From NCBI RefSeq assembly GCF_000829465.1, contig NZ_JXAL01000021.1:41221-105220 (forward strand): DNA of 64,000 bases. Reading direction: 5' to 3'. Position 1 is the first letter of the stretch. Each line of letters opens with the position of its first letter. The notes beneath the pieces were generated by a model. The model was not told the DNA's origin, did not search any database, and worked only from the letters and a program-made list of their open reading frames with translations. The position numbers and the translations under genes are program-made. This DNA is from Cohnella kolymensis (GTDB lineage: Bacteria; Bacillota; Bacilli; Paenibacillales; Paenibacillaceae). Below are positions 53,855 to 62,437 of this stretch, in pieces.

Positions 53855-54721
53855 ATGCCGGAGGAAAACGCCTACTACACGAACCGGATCGAAAAAGAAG
53901 ACGATTTTGAAGCATACCTTTGCGTAGATTACTTTAACAAGCGGCTGAGAGTGGATGACTATCGGGGAGATTTGCATTCCTTGTGTTTGCGAATTTCCGA
54001 AATTGCCAAAGAGAATGCCCTGACGAAAATATTTATTAAATCGCGGGAGAATGACTGGCAAACTCTATTATCCAAAGGCTATATGCTGGAGGGAATATAT
54101 AAGGGGTATTTTAACGGCTCCGACGCGTTTTGCATGGCGCTTTACTTTGATCTCGAACGCCGGACAAGCGATTATTGGATGGAGGAGGACCGCATTCTGA
54201 ACGATGTGCTGCTGCTTCCCCTGAAGAGGGAGCGAACCCCGGTACCTGAGAACTTTACTCTGCGCCTCGCCTCCGAACAGGATGCCGGGCAGCTCGCCTC
54301 TCTGTACAAAGCGGTTTTTCAAACTTACCCAACCCCCATGACAAATCCTTCGTACATTGAAAAGGTAATGCGGGAAGGCACGATTTTTTATCTGTTTGAG
54401 GTGTCAGGTGTCACTGTAAGCGCCGCGTCAGTCGAAATGAATACGGTATACGGCAATGCGGAAATTACCGACTGCGCAACCCTTCCGGCTTTCCGCAAGC
54501 ACGGATTGCTGCGGCTTCTCATTCACGCTTTAGAAGATAACTTGCTTGAGCGGAACATCACCTGCGGTTATTCGCTGGCCAGAGCCCTGTCTTTCGGGAT
54601 GAATGCCGCTTTATTTCAGTTGGGATACAGGTATTACGGCCGGCTTACAAAAAATTGCGAAATCTACGATAAATTCGAGGATATGAATCTATGGGTGAAA
54701 CCGATCAGCGCTTCCTCTTAA
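53855..54721 (+). CDS. ablB: Beta-lysine N6-acetyltransferase (AblB/YodP)
   Basis: This is a 288-residue GNAT-family acetyltransferase. The N-terminal half is the AblB-specific domain. The C-terminal GNAT fold contains AEITDCATLPAFRKHGLLRLLIHALE and ends GMNAALFQLGYRYYGRL, FEDMNLWVK, diagnostic of the putative beta-lysine N-acetyltransferase family. It acetylates beta-lysine to N6-acetyl-beta-lysine, an osmolyte in archaea and a plausible catabolic intermediate here. ATG at 53855 follows AAGGAGG by 7 nt. It is divergent from the yodT-like gene and overlaps the convergent rpoN by 17 bp. No -24/-12 element was found in its direction. Confidence 0.9.
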   Translation: MPEENAYYTNRIEKEDDFEAYLCVDYFNKRLRVDDYRGDLHSLCLRISEIAKENALTKIFIKSRENDWQTLLSKGYMLEGIYKGYFNGSDAFCMALYFDLERRTSDYWMEEDRILNDVLLLPLKRERTPVPENFTLRLASEQDAGQLASLYKAVFQTYPTPMTNPSYIEKVMREGTIFYLFEVSGVTVSAASVEMNTVYGNAEITDCATLPAFRKHGLLRLLIHALEDNLLERNITCGYSLARALSFGMNAALFQLGYRYYGRLTKNCEIYDKFEDMNLWVKPISASS

Positions 54722-55988
54722 CCGATGAACCGATTCCAAGCTCTTCCCGGTATTTCGCCACGGTTCTTCGGGAAATCCGGGTACCTTCCCCTTGCAGCAT
54801 TTCAGCCAATTGTCGATCCGAGTAAGGCTTGCTGCCGTCTTCTTGAAGAATGCGTTTCCTGATGCTTTGCTTCACGTTCTCCGCGGAGACCCTATGCTCT
54901 ATATCACTATGAATCCCGGATGAAAAGAAGAAGGCGAGCTCGAAAATTCCCCACGGAGTTTGCGCATATTTACCGGCGGCCGCCCGGCTTACGGTTGATT
55001 CGTGCACGCTCAATTTGTCCGCTATTTGCCTTAATATCATCGGCTTAAGACCGGCCGCCGGACCCTCACGGAAAAATTCAACCTGCTCCTCGACCATTGC
55101 TCTGGCGACCCGCAGTAATGTTGATCTCCGCTGCTCCAAGCATTTTATGAAAAACCCGGCCGAACTCACTCGTTCACGAAGAAACTGCCTCGCCTCTTTG
55201 CTCTCGATTTCCTTCGCCATTCGTTGATAATGTGCATTGATGGAAAGACGGGGCAAAGCCGCTTCATGGATGGACACGACAAAATGCTCCCCATCCTTGG
55301 CGACGATGACATCAGGAATAACATAGGGAGTCACAGCCGGCTGATAGATTGCGCCCGGGCGTGGATTCAGCCCTTGGATGTGCTCAATGGCTTGCTTCAC
55401 CGCTTCTTGAGAGACTTTCATTGCTGCCGACAACTTATGAATGCGATAATTCGCCACATCTTCGAGATAATTCGTAATTAATAGTGGTACGATCCGAGGA
55501 TATTGCGGCAGCGCTTCGGTCTGAAGGAGCAAACATTCCCTTAGGTTTCTCGCCCCGACTCCTGCCGGTTCAAAGCTGTGAAGGATCGCCAACGCGCGCT
55601 CCGCTTGTTCCAGGTCGACGGCAAGGTCGTTTACGATTTCGCCGAGCGATAATTCAAGATAACCGTTGCTGTCCAGGTTCCCGATCATATATAAGATGAT
55701 TTTCCTGATCGGATCAGGAATGTCTGGAGTAAACGTCAGTTGTTCCGTTAAATGTGTTTCCAGAGTTGAATTGCGGCTTTGAGCATGAAGCAGCGGATCA
55801 TAGCTCTGATCATGCGAATATCCCCGCATCGCACCGGATTCCAGCAGCGGATTGTCTTGAAGCTCCTCCCGCACATGCTCCCACAACTCAGCCGTTGAAA
55901 GCTGCAGAATTCGGATCGCCTGCCTTAATCGCGGCGTCATATGCATTTTTGCGGTCTGCTGTTGGCGCATCCCGTATCCGGAGCTCAT
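54705..55988 (-). CDS. rpoN: RNA polymerase sigma-54 factor
   Basis: This is a 427-residue sigma-54 (SigL). Region I is glutamine/leucine-rich (MTPRLRQAIRILQLSTAELWEHV). The core-binding region contains EPAGVGARNLRECLLLQ, the HTH is DKLSVHESTVSRAAAGKYAQTP and the C-terminal RpoN box is SRRTVAKYREELGI. It is the sigma factor needed at the -24/-12 promoters of kamA and the yodT-like operon and by the RocR-like activator, all within 9 kb. In B. subtilis sigL is elsewhere. No terminator lies between it and ablB. Confidence 0.95.
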   Translation of the reverse strand: MSSGYGMRQQQTAKMHMTPRLRQAIRILQLSTAELWEHVREELQDNPLLESGAMRGYSHDQSYDPLLHAQSRNSTLETHLTEQLTFTPDIPDPIRKIILYMIGNLDSNGYLELSLGEIVNDLAVDLEQAERALAILHSFEPAGVGARNLRECLLLQTEALPQYPRIVPLLITNYLEDVANYRIHKLSAAMKVSQEAVKQAIEHIQGLNPRPGAIYQPAVTPYVIPDVIVAKDGEHFVVSIHEAALPRLSINAHYQRMAKEIESKEARQFLRERVSSAGFFIKCLEQRRSTLLRVARAMVEEQVEFFREGPAAGLKPMILRQIADKLSVHESTVSRAAAGKYAQTPWGIFELAFFFSSGIHSDIEHRVSAENVKQSIRKRILQEDGSKPYSDRQLAEMLQGEGTRISRRTVAKYREELGIGSSVKRKR

Positions 55989-56163
55989 TGCTGATCACCC
56001 GTTCCAGTCGATTGATATATGTTATTCATTTGACGCGCTTGTTTTGACTGATTGGGTTGATGCGGATTATTCAGGAAATGTGCTAACGTACTGACCGTAT
56101 ACCCGACTACACAATAGAATGACAAGGTGATGAGCATCCATCACAATCAAACAAACGGTGGTG

Positions 56164-56277
56164 ATGAATGTGGGTTACCCAGGTGGTTTCAGCTGTGCCG
56201 GGTACGGCAGCACGGCTGCGTTCGCGCTCGTTCTCTTCATACTTCTGGTCATCATTTTGAGAGCTGGAATTTGGTAA
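56164..56277 (+). CDS. YjcZ family small sporulation-associated protein
   Basis: This is a 37-residue peptide (MNVGYPGGFSCAGYGSTAAF then a hydrophobic helix LVLFILLVIILRAGIW). The Gly/Tyr-rich head and single C-terminal transmembrane helix match the YjcZ/CotM-like small proteins abundant in Bacillus and Paenibacillus spores. A strong terminator follows 24 bp after the stop. The ribosome-binding site (GGTGGTG) is close to the ATG. Confidence 0.75.
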   Translation: MNVGYPGGFSCAGYGSTAAFALVLFILLVIILRAGIW

Positions 56278-56300
56278 TCAACGGATGAAAAGTTCTGGTC

Positions 56301-56338
56301 CCCCATTATACCCGTAACGGGTATAATGGGTATTTTTT
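56301..56338 (+). terminator. Terminator after the YjcZ-like gene
   Basis: CCCATTATACCCG and CGGGTATAATGGG form a 13-bp stem, followed by TATTTTTTTT. Confidence 0.92.
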
Positions 56339-56348
56339 TTTGCAGCAT

Positions 56349-56374
56349 AAAAAAGCCATGCTCCTTGAGCATGA
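56349..56374 (-). terminator. Terminator after the mhqD-like gene
   Basis: On the minus strand ATGCTC-AAG-GAGCAT is followed by GGCTTTTTTATG, downstream of the hydrolase stop. Confidence 0.8.
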
Positions 56375-56397
56375 CTGTTGCCGTTGATCGGCTGCCG

Positions 56398-57009
56398 TCA
56401 CAGCCAGCCCTGTTCCCTGAACCACACCGACGCCGCTTGCGCCTCGGAAGGCGTCAGCTGGTGACCGTAATGCTCCCAGTGAACGGACACGGATGCACCT
56501 GCTTCCCGAAGCAGCTGCCCCAACTCTTCCGTTTCCTTAGTGGAACAGATCGGATCATTGCTGCCTGCCCCGATAAATATCGGCATGGCAGTCATGTCCG
56601 GAAGCTCGATGCCTCTGCGCGGAACCATCGGATGATGAAGAATGGCGCCTCTCAAAACTTTGGGATAGTGAAAAAGCAAGCTGCAGGCAATGTTCGCCCC
56701 ATTCGAATAACCGACGGCGACCGCATTCTCACGGTCAAAATCGTATTGACCGGCGGCCTGATCCAGAAAGTCACCGACTTCTTTAGTGCGGGCGATAAGG
56801 TCATCTTCATCGAAAACGCCTTCCGACAGCCGCCTGAAAAAGCGCTGCATGCCGTTCTCCAGCACATTGCCTCTAAGACCGAGCACAGACGATTCAGGTG
56901 AAATGATGCCCGCTAAAGGCAGCAGATCATGCTCGGTGCCTCCTGTCCCATGAAAAAGCACCAACGTCGGCGCTTTCGGATCGCGGCCTTGTTCGAAAAT
57001 ATGCCTCAT
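56398..57009 (-). CDS. mhqD: MhqD-like carboxylesterase
   Basis: This is a 203-residue alpha/beta hydrolase of the phospholipase/carboxylesterase group. Catalytic serine is in VAVGYSNGAN, aspartate in GAGSNDPICS and histidine in YGHQLTPSE. Its start overlaps the upstream dioxygenase stop (ATGA). In B. subtilis mhqO-mhqD forms one operon for resistance to hydroquinones and catechols. A general esterase assignment would be the alternative. Confidence 0.85.
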   Translation of the reverse strand: MRHIFEQGRDPKAPTLVLFHGTGGTEHDLLPLAGIISPESSVLGLRGNVLENGMQRFFRRLSEGVFDEDDLIARTKEVGDFLDQAAGQYDFDRENAVAVGYSNGANIACSLLFHYPKVLRGAILHHPMVPRRGIELPDMTAMPIFIGAGSNDPICSTKETEELGQLLREAGASVSVHWEHYGHQLTPSEAQAASVWFREQGWL

Positions 57010-57956
57010 GACTCCCCCTCTTGCAAAACCCGCACCTGGATCGGCAGCAAATTCGCCTCGATCTCGGCGCGCTTCGGTTCAAACCACTCCGGCAGCATTA
57101 ATTTTTCCCCCAGCTTGTCAGGGCTTTCATCGTTCGCAAAACCCGGCGGGTCTGTCGCGATTTCAAACAAAATGCCGCCTTCTTCCCGGAAATAAACCGC
57201 ATTGAAGTATTGGCGGTCAATAATAGGTGTCGGCTTGAAGCCGCTGTCCGCAACGCTGCGCCGCCATTGTTCGTGCTCTTCGAAATCTTTGGCGCGCCAT
57301 GCGATATGGTGGATCGTTCCCGCTCCGCCGGCGCCCCATCCCATACTCGCGATCGGCACATCAATCCGATTACCGAGCTCTCCGGCCGCCTGGAAACGCG
57401 CATAGCCGGCGTCTTCCCCCGCTTTTTTCATACCCAATACCTGCTCAAGCACCTGCATCGTTCTCACCGGATTGAAGCTGAACAGCACGGCGCCTCCAAA
57501 GCCTTTGATCGCTTTCCCGGTGGGGATTCCCCCGAACGACCAGCGACTGTTCTCTCCCTCCCGCCTTTCGACAAGCTCAAGGCGGAGCCCTTCATGATCC
57601 GAGAACCGGATATATTCCTCACCGAACCTTGCCTCTTTCACGACCGAAATCCCGAACGCTTGCAACCGCTCTTCCCAGAAACCTAATGAGCCCGGAGGGA
57701 CGGCATACGTCGTAATCCCTACTTGACCGCCCCCGATTCTGCCTTTACGCGAGCCGGGCCAAGGGAAGAAAGTGATGATCGTTCCGGGACTGCCCGCCTC
57801 GTTGCCGAAGTAAAGATGATACACCTCAGGAGCGTCGAAATTGATCGTTTTTTTAACCAGACGCAAACCGAGCACGCCTGCGTAAAAGTCTACATTTTGC
57901 TGGGGATCTCCGGCGAAAGCGGTAATGTGATGGATTCCCGCGGTTTGTAAGGTCAT
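57006..57956 (-). CDS. mhqO: MhqO-like ring-cleaving dioxygenase (VOC family)
   Basis: This is a 316-residue glyoxalase/bleomycin-resistance-fold (VOC) protein with two tandem modules. Metal ligands are probably the histidines in GIHHITAFAGD and TIHHIAWRAKD and the glutamate in GILFEIATDPPGFA. It is the MhqO/LinE-like family that opens hydroquinone-type rings. The ATG at 57956 has GGAG 8 nt upstream. The small LexA-like regulator gene ends 12 bp before it, so the three form an operon. Confidence 0.88.
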   Translation of the reverse strand: MTLQTAGIHHITAFAGDPQQNVDFYAGVLGLRLVKKTINFDAPEVYHLYFGNEAGSPGTIITFFPWPGSRKGRIGGGQVGITTYAVPPGSLGFWEERLQAFGISVVKEARFGEEYIRFSDHEGLRLELVERREGENSRWSFGGIPTGKAIKGFGGAVLFSFNPVRTMQVLEQVLGMKKAGEDAGYARFQAAGELGNRIDVPIASMGWGAGGAGTIHHIAWRAKDFEEHEQWRRSVADSGFKPTPIIDRQYFNAVYFREEGGILFEIATDPPGFANDESPDKLGEKLMLPEWFEPKRAEIEANLLPIQVRVLQEGES

Positions 57957-57967
57957 CTGATTCACTC

Positions 57968-58195
57968 CTATTTGCGTACCTTAATTTCCCACCCTTGTAT
58001 GACTTTCAATTCATGATGGCGATTCGGCTGCCATTCAATGAATCCTTCTACAGCCAGCACGCGCAGAGTCATCTTGACCTGGCCGATTGTTCTGCCGGTT
58101 TTACGAGCCAGCTCTTGAATGGTCGGAGGCCTGCCGTTCAAGCTGCTGAAGTTTTGCAGGATGCGGAGAAGCTTCCGGCTAGGATCATTAAGCAT
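57968..58195 (-). CDS. Small winged-helix regulator with LexA-like DNA-binding domain
   Basis: This is a 75-residue protein consisting of one winged helix: RKLLRILQNFSSLNGRPPTI, QELARKTGRTIGQVKMTLRV, then LAVEGFIEW and a short basic tail. The layout matches the LexA N-terminal domain (Y/N-G-x-P-P-S/T-x-x-E-I/L), but there is no self-cleaving serine/lysine protease domain. It is the first gene of an operon with mhqO and mhqD, and a DinR-like box lies in its own promoter. It may be an autoregulatory sensor taking the role MhqR has in B. subtilis. Confidence 0.75.
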   Translation of the reverse strand: MLNDPSRKLLRILQNFSSLNGRPPTIQELARKTGRTIGQVKMTLRVLAVEGFIEWQPNRHHELKVIQGWEIKVRK

Positions 58196-58224
58196 TGCAC
58201 ATCACCCCAATATATTGTGAAGCT

Positions 58225-58254
58225 ATTATAAGGGAATGTACGTTCGCATTTCAA
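58225..58254 (-). promoter_or_regulatory. Sigma-A promoter with a DinR/LexA-like box in the spacer
   Basis: On the minus strand TTGAAA (-35) and TATAAT (-10) are separated by 18 nt. The spacer contains CGAACGTACATTCC, which differs in two positions from the Gram-positive LexA/DinR box CGAAC-N4-GTTCG. A repressor bound there would block RNA polymerase. It drives the small LexA-like gene and mhqO-mhqD. Confidence 0.65.
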
Positions 58255-59618
58255 GCCCCCGGCATGAGAGAGCGACGCCGGCCCGGAAGCCGTATGGTCA
58301 AAAGCAGCACGACAATACCGATACCAGCGCACACCCATGCCATGCTATGCAGATGCCCGGTCGTAATATGTTTGCCGAACAGCGCTGCAAGCAGACTGGA
58401 AGACAGGATTGTGCCGATAAAACGCGAGGTCATGAATAACCCTGTGGCGACCCCGGTTTCCTCCCTCGTAACAAAATCATAAAGCGCAGTCTGCATGGCC
58501 AGATTGTTGAAACCATAGCTGATCCCCATTACAGACAAGATGACAAAGATCATTGCCGCATGAGTATGTCCCTGGATGAGAAGAAACAGAAGCATTCCGA
58601 CAACGACACCCGCTCCTCCGAGAAGCAAAGCCGGCTTGGAGCCGCTGCGGTCTATCCAACGGCCTGCGATAGGTGTAACGAGGACACTGAATCCCGCAAT
58701 CGACAACATCACAAAACCTGTCTGCTGCGGGTCCAGCTGCTGCACACTCTGCAGATACGACGGCATTCCGAACATAACGGAATAGAACACAAGATTCATC
58801 AAAATAAATTGTACATAAATGAGCGTGACGGTCATGTTCTTTCGTAGAAATCCGACGTCGATGAACGGCCTGTCTTTTCCAAGCTCAAATTTGTAAAAAA
58901 GAAACGACAGCAGTACACTGCCCGCCAGCATCCAGACGCTATAGCTTTCTTGGATCCGCATGAAAGAAAACAGCCACATGAAGATCGTAATCGAAAAAAA
59001 CAGCACACCCGCCCAATCCATATCTGCCGGGCTGCCGGTTCGTGCGGGATCCCTGGGAAAGATTTTCCACGCCAGCAGCAAAGATGCCAATATAAACGGG
59101 AAGTTGATCAGAAAGATCATCGGCCAATCTCCATAGTGCAGCAATAATCCGCCCAGTGTCGGACCGAATGCCGCTGAAACGCCGGAAAACACGGATAATA
59201 TTCCTAACGCTTTTGCTTGATTGGACGTGATTTGATTACGGATCATGCCCATACCCGCTGGGTACAGCGCGGAGCTGCCGACGGCCTGTATAATTCGAAA
59301 ACCGATCAACCACCCAAAGCTGGGGGAAAACGGAGCCAAACAAGAGGAGAGCGCCACGAGTAACAACCCCGTAATGAATACCCGTTTGCGTCCGAACAAA
59401 TCGCTCCATTTCCCCATAACAGGCTGTCCGATCGCACTTGCGAGATAATAGGTGGAAATGATCCATGATAAATCGGCAAACGTGAGCTGAAAATCCTGTT
59501 GGAGCCTGGTCAAAGCAACCGAGATCATCGTCGTATTCAGCGGATTTAACATAATGCCCAAAGCGACGGCGGTAATGAGATAAAATTCTTTGTTTTTCAA
59601 TGATAGCGGCAATTTCAA
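58251..59618 (-). CDS. MFS multidrug exporter, DHA2/EmrB-like
   Basis: This is an MFS transporter of about 455 residues with 12-14 membrane segments. DHA2 features include NTTMISVALTRLQQDFQLTFADLSWIISTYYLASAIGQPVMGKWSDLFGRKRVF (motifs D1 and A) and GFRIIQAVGSSALYPAGMGMI. The TTG at 59618 has AGGGGG 5 nt upstream and avoids overlap with the kinase; an ATG at 59663 would overlap it by 19 bp. It may export quinones or drugs together with the downstream detoxification genes. It ends inside the small regulator's promoter. Confidence 0.88.
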   Translation of the reverse strand: MKLPLSLKNKEFYLITAVALGIMLNPLNTTMISVALTRLQQDFQLTFADLSWIISTYYLASAIGQPVMGKWSDLFGRKRVFITGLLLVALSSCLAPFSPSFGWLIGFRIIQAVGSSALYPAGMGMIRNQITSNQAKALGILSVFSGVSAAFGPTLGGLLLHYGDWPMIFLINFPFILASLLLAWKIFPRDPARTGSPADMDWAGVLFFSITIFMWLFSFMRIQESYSVWMLAGSVLLSFLFYKFELGKDRPFIDVGFLRKNMTVTLIYVQFILMNLVFYSVMFGMPSYLQSVQQLDPQQTGFVMLSIAGFSVLVTPIAGRWIDRSGSKPALLLGGAGVVVGMLLFLLIQGHTHAAMIFVILSVMGISYGFNNLAMQTALYDFVTREETGVATGLFMTSRFIGTILSSSLLAALFGKHITTGHLHSMAWVCAGIGIVVLLLTIRLPGRRRSLMPGA

Positions 59619-59644
59619 CGAACCCCCTGTCTGTGGCGGACTTA

Positions 59645-61123
59645 TTATGTTTTCTGCTTGCAAAGGGGGAACCTTAGCGTAACGAGTGTGCCGGAAGAAT
59701 CCGAAGAGATATGAATATCCCCGTCCATATCCTTGACGATCTGCCTGGATATGAATAATCCCAGCCCATTCCCCGTAGGTTTCGTCGTAAAGAAAGGAGT
59801 AAAAATCTTATCCTCCAGATTGTCGGGAATCCCCGGTCCGGTATCCTTGATCAGGATGGACATGTCGTGCTCGCTGTACGACTCGCTGATATGAAGGCTT
59901 CCCCCGTTGTCCATGGCTTCGATCCCGTTCTTGCATATGTTAAGGATCACTTGTTTTAGAAGGTCCAGATTCGCTTCAATGCTGGGAGAATTTGAATTCA
60001 CCTGAAGCGATACTTGAATACTTTTCATATTCGCTTCAACATATACAAGCGGAAGAACCTCTTGCAGCAGCTTCGAAACGTTCACAGTTTCATATACACT
60101 TTCTTTCGGCTTGCGAAGCCACAGCATTTCACTGACAAGATGATTGATCCGGGCCAGCTCGGACAAAATCATCTCAACATAGTCCCGGCCTTTATCTATA
60201 TTATTCTTCTTAAGAATCTCTCCGATCAGCTGCACGAATCCTCTTATTGCGGTAAGAGGGTTTCTGATCTCATGAGCTGCGCCGGCCGCAAGCTGACCCA
60301 GTACGGCATTGAGCTCCGATACTTGCAGCAGCTTCTCAAGCTTTTTTCTCTCCGTGATATCGATGGCCGACCCCACCACACCGGTGATGATGTCGTTCTC
60401 ATAATAAGGTGCCAACGATTTAATCAACACCCGATCGCCCACCTCGACCTCAAAGCTCGTCGTTTCCCCGGCAAGAGCGATGTTGATATGGGGCTCGAAA
60501 AGCTCTAAAAGTTCGGGCGGAAACAGTTCGTTAATGGTTTTGCCGAAGCTGACTTCGGTGGTGAACCCCAGACTTTGAGCAATCTTACCTTCCGAGAGCG
60601 CAAACGTGAGCCTTCCATCCTGCCCTATCGTCAATTTGCAAACCATGTTGTCGACGGCTTTGATGGTTTGGCGCAGGTCGTTCTTTAAAGCGGCATGCAG
60701 CTGTTCCTCGAGCTGGCGCCTCCTTGTAATATCCCATCCGACCGTAATAATGCATTCCCTGCCGAATAGGTTTATTGTTTGAACCTTGAGAAGATAGGAA
60801 ACGATTTCTCCGTTATCCCCTCTGAAGTTGACTTCTTTCTCAAGAACGTCATCATCCGTCAGCTTGGCTTTCACTTCATCTCTTTTTTCAGGATCTACAT
60901 ACAGATTTAATTGGTGCACCGTACGGCCTATGATATCTTCCTTTTTCCATCCGACCACTTTCAGAAAAGCATCGTTAAGAAAGATCAGCTTGCCTTCCTT
61001 AAACGTGGTGATCGAAACGAACTCTGAATTTAAATTGAGGATACGGCTGAGAATCAAGTCCAGTATTTCCGGGTTTTTATTTTCATAGAATTCTCGCTCG
61101 AACCGGCCGATTAACTCATCCAT
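59645..61123 (-). CDS. PAS-domain sensor histidine kinase (cytoplasmic)
   Basis: This is a 492-residue soluble kinase. Two PAS domains (residues ~30-145 and ~155-270; LNDAFLKVVGWKKEDIIGRTVHQL, GVVGSAIDITERKKLE) precede HisKA (AAGAAHEIRNPLTAIRGFVQL) and HATPase_c (NICKNGIEAM, IKDTGPGIPDN, GNGLGLFIS). No membrane segment is present. The layout resembles the KinA/KinE sporulation-type kinases of Bacilli. No response regulator is adjacent. It lies 85 bp downstream of lrgB and directly upstream of the exporter. Confidence 0.9.
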   Translation of the reverse strand: MDELIGRFEREFYENKNPEILDLILSRILNLNSEFVSITTFKEGKLIFLNDAFLKVVGWKKEDIIGRTVHQLNLYVDPEKRDEVKAKLTDDDVLEKEVNFRGDNGEIVSYLLKVQTINLFGRECIITVGWDITRRRQLEEQLHAALKNDLRQTIKAVDNMVCKLTIGQDGRLTFALSEGKIAQSLGFTTEVSFGKTINELFPPELLELFEPHINIALAGETTSFEVEVGDRVLIKSLAPYYENDIITGVVGSAIDITERKKLEKLLQVSELNAVLGQLAAGAAHEIRNPLTAIRGFVQLIGEILKKNNIDKGRDYVEMILSELARINHLVSEMLWLRKPKESVYETVNVSKLLQEVLPLVYVEANMKSIQVSLQVNSNSPSIEANLDLLKQVILNICKNGIEAMDNGGSLHISESYSEHDMSILIKDTGPGIPDNLEDKIFTPFFTTKPTGNGLGLFISRQIVKDMDGDIHISSDSSGTLVTLRFPLCKQKT

Positions 61124-61208
61124 ATCTGTTCCCCCGCTGATCGTCTGGAATCATGTAAATAACAGATTCTACATTCTCCGCCTATAGTCCTGTAAAGGTG
61201 TGTAAACG

Positions 61209-61901
61209 TCAGCGCAGAAAATATATCGGAATACACAGAATAGGCGTTATGATGCAGGACAACCCCATCGCAAAGCCGCTGATACCTCCCTGAAGCTCCG
61301 AGTCCCTGAGGATTCTCGCGGTTCCTATCCCATGAGCGGCGGTTCCCATTGATGTCCCGATCGCGATATCGCTGTGAACCCCTGTTTTATTTAACAGCCA
61401 GGGACCTGCAATGCTTCCGAACAAGCCTGTCAACACCGCGAATACACCGCCAAGCTCCGGGATGCCGCCAATCTGACGGGCGACTTCTATAGCTACCGGT
61501 GAGGTGACGGATTTCGGCAGCATGGACAGTAAAATATCCCGCGACCCATGGAGCGACCATACCAGCAGACAGGCCGATAACAATCCGGTTATACACCCGA
61601 TCACAGAACCGAGCACAATTGCACGCAGCCGGCCTTTCATTTTCCGAGCGGATTTGTAGAGCGGTACCGCTAACGCAACGGTTGCAGGGCCAAGGAAAAA
61701 GGTAACGACGTCTCCGCCGACCTTGTAGTCTTCGTAAGGAATATCGCAGATAAGGAGCAATACAATTAAGCCTCCGGCCGCAACCAGCAAGGGATTAAGC
61801 CAATTCAGCCTTTTGTTCAAACGCAAAGCCGCAGCATACAACATAACCGTTATCGCAATTCCAAACAAAGGCTGTCGATAGAACTCTTCTACTCCCGGCA
61901 T
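61209..61901 (-). CDS. lrgB: LrgB/CidB family membrane protein
   Basis: This is a 230-residue polytopic protein of the LrgB/YohK family. Features include the repeated hydrophobic segments LFGIAITVMLYAAALRL and FFLGPATVALAVPLY, then SVTSPVAIEVARQIGGIPEL and GTAAHGIGTARIL. It works with LrgA as an antiholin-like or pyruvate-uptake system. The ATG at 61901 has GGGAGAG upstream and overlaps the lrgA stop by 13 bp; longer frames run back through lrgA. Confidence 0.92.
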   Translation of the reverse strand: MPGVEEFYRQPLFGIAITVMLYAAALRLNKRLNWLNPLLVAAGGLIVLLLICDIPYEDYKVGGDVVTFFLGPATVALAVPLYKSARKMKGRLRAIVLGSVIGCITGLLSACLLVWSLHGSRDILLSMLPKSVTSPVAIEVARQIGGIPELGGVFAVLTGLFGSIAGPWLLNKTGVHSDIAIGTSMGTAAHGIGTARILRDSELQGGISGFAMGLSCIITPILCIPIYFLR

Positions 61902-62242
61902 TGTGATCTCTCCCTTTCCGCTAACCAGGCGGTTGACCAGCCCGTTATGAGTAGGACGGCCAAAGTGCCTCCCGCCAGACTTAAGGAGATCGAAACCCAT
62001 TCGGCGGCGATTGTCGGAAAGAAAACAATTGTCCCCACAATCGTTGGCGCAAAGAAAACCATCATATGCTTGAGAAGAAACTGCGCGGACCGTTCTATCC
62101 ATTCCAGCTTGATCCATCCGCAAAACAAAGACACGACCAGTAAAATCAGGCCGATTACATTCGCGGGGAGCGGGATGTGCAGAAACTGGCGGGCAATGTA
62201 ACCGAGGAACTGAAATCCGAGAAGTATGGCCAACCCCTGCAT
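61889..62242 (-). CDS. lrgA: LrgA/CidA family holin-like protein
   Basis: This is a 117-residue protein with four membrane helices (LAILLGFQFLGYIARQF; LPANVIGLILLVVSLFCGWI; LLKHMMVFFAPTIVGTIVF; LAGGTLAVLLITGW). It contains the family's P-x-x-V-I-G-L and F-F-x-P motif. ATG at 62242 follows AAGGAGA. In Bacilli lrgAB is induced by LytST and linked to pyruvate or autolysis; no lytST is seen here. Confidence 0.9.
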   Translation of the reverse strand: MQGLAILLGFQFLGYIARQFLHIPLPANVIGLILLVVSLFCGWIKLEWIERSAQFLLKHMMVFFAPTIVGTIVFFPTIAAEWVSISLSLAGGTLAVLLITGWSTAWLAERERSQCRE

Positions 62243-62282
62243 TTGTTCTGTCTCCTTTCTAATGCCGATATCCTTATTTATA

Positions 62283-62313
62283 CCAAAATAAAAAGCCTGC
62301 ATGAAGCGCAGGC
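62283..62313 (-). terminator. Terminator-like hairpin in the lrgA leader
   Basis: On the minus strand GCCTGC-GCTTCAT-GCAGGC is followed by TTTTTATTTT, about 40 nt upstream of the lrgA ATG. The true terminator of the upstream permease gene lies 60 bp earlier, so this one may attenuate lrgAB or be a second terminator. Confidence 0.55.
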
Positions 62314-62372
62314 GACGGACTGCTATGTCTCTCCTTAATTTGTATCCCCAGGCATACAGATTTATGTGAGTT

Positions 62373-62407
62373 GAAAAACAAATAGCAGGCCTGCGGCCCG
62401 CTATTTG
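62373..62407 (-). terminator. Terminator after the MalG-like permease gene
   Basis: CAAATAGC and GCTATTTG flank a GC-rich loop that can also pair. The minus-strand end is TTTGTTTTTC. Confidence 0.82.
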
Positions 62408-62437
62408 CTTGAATCATTTTTATGGATGGAAATCCCG

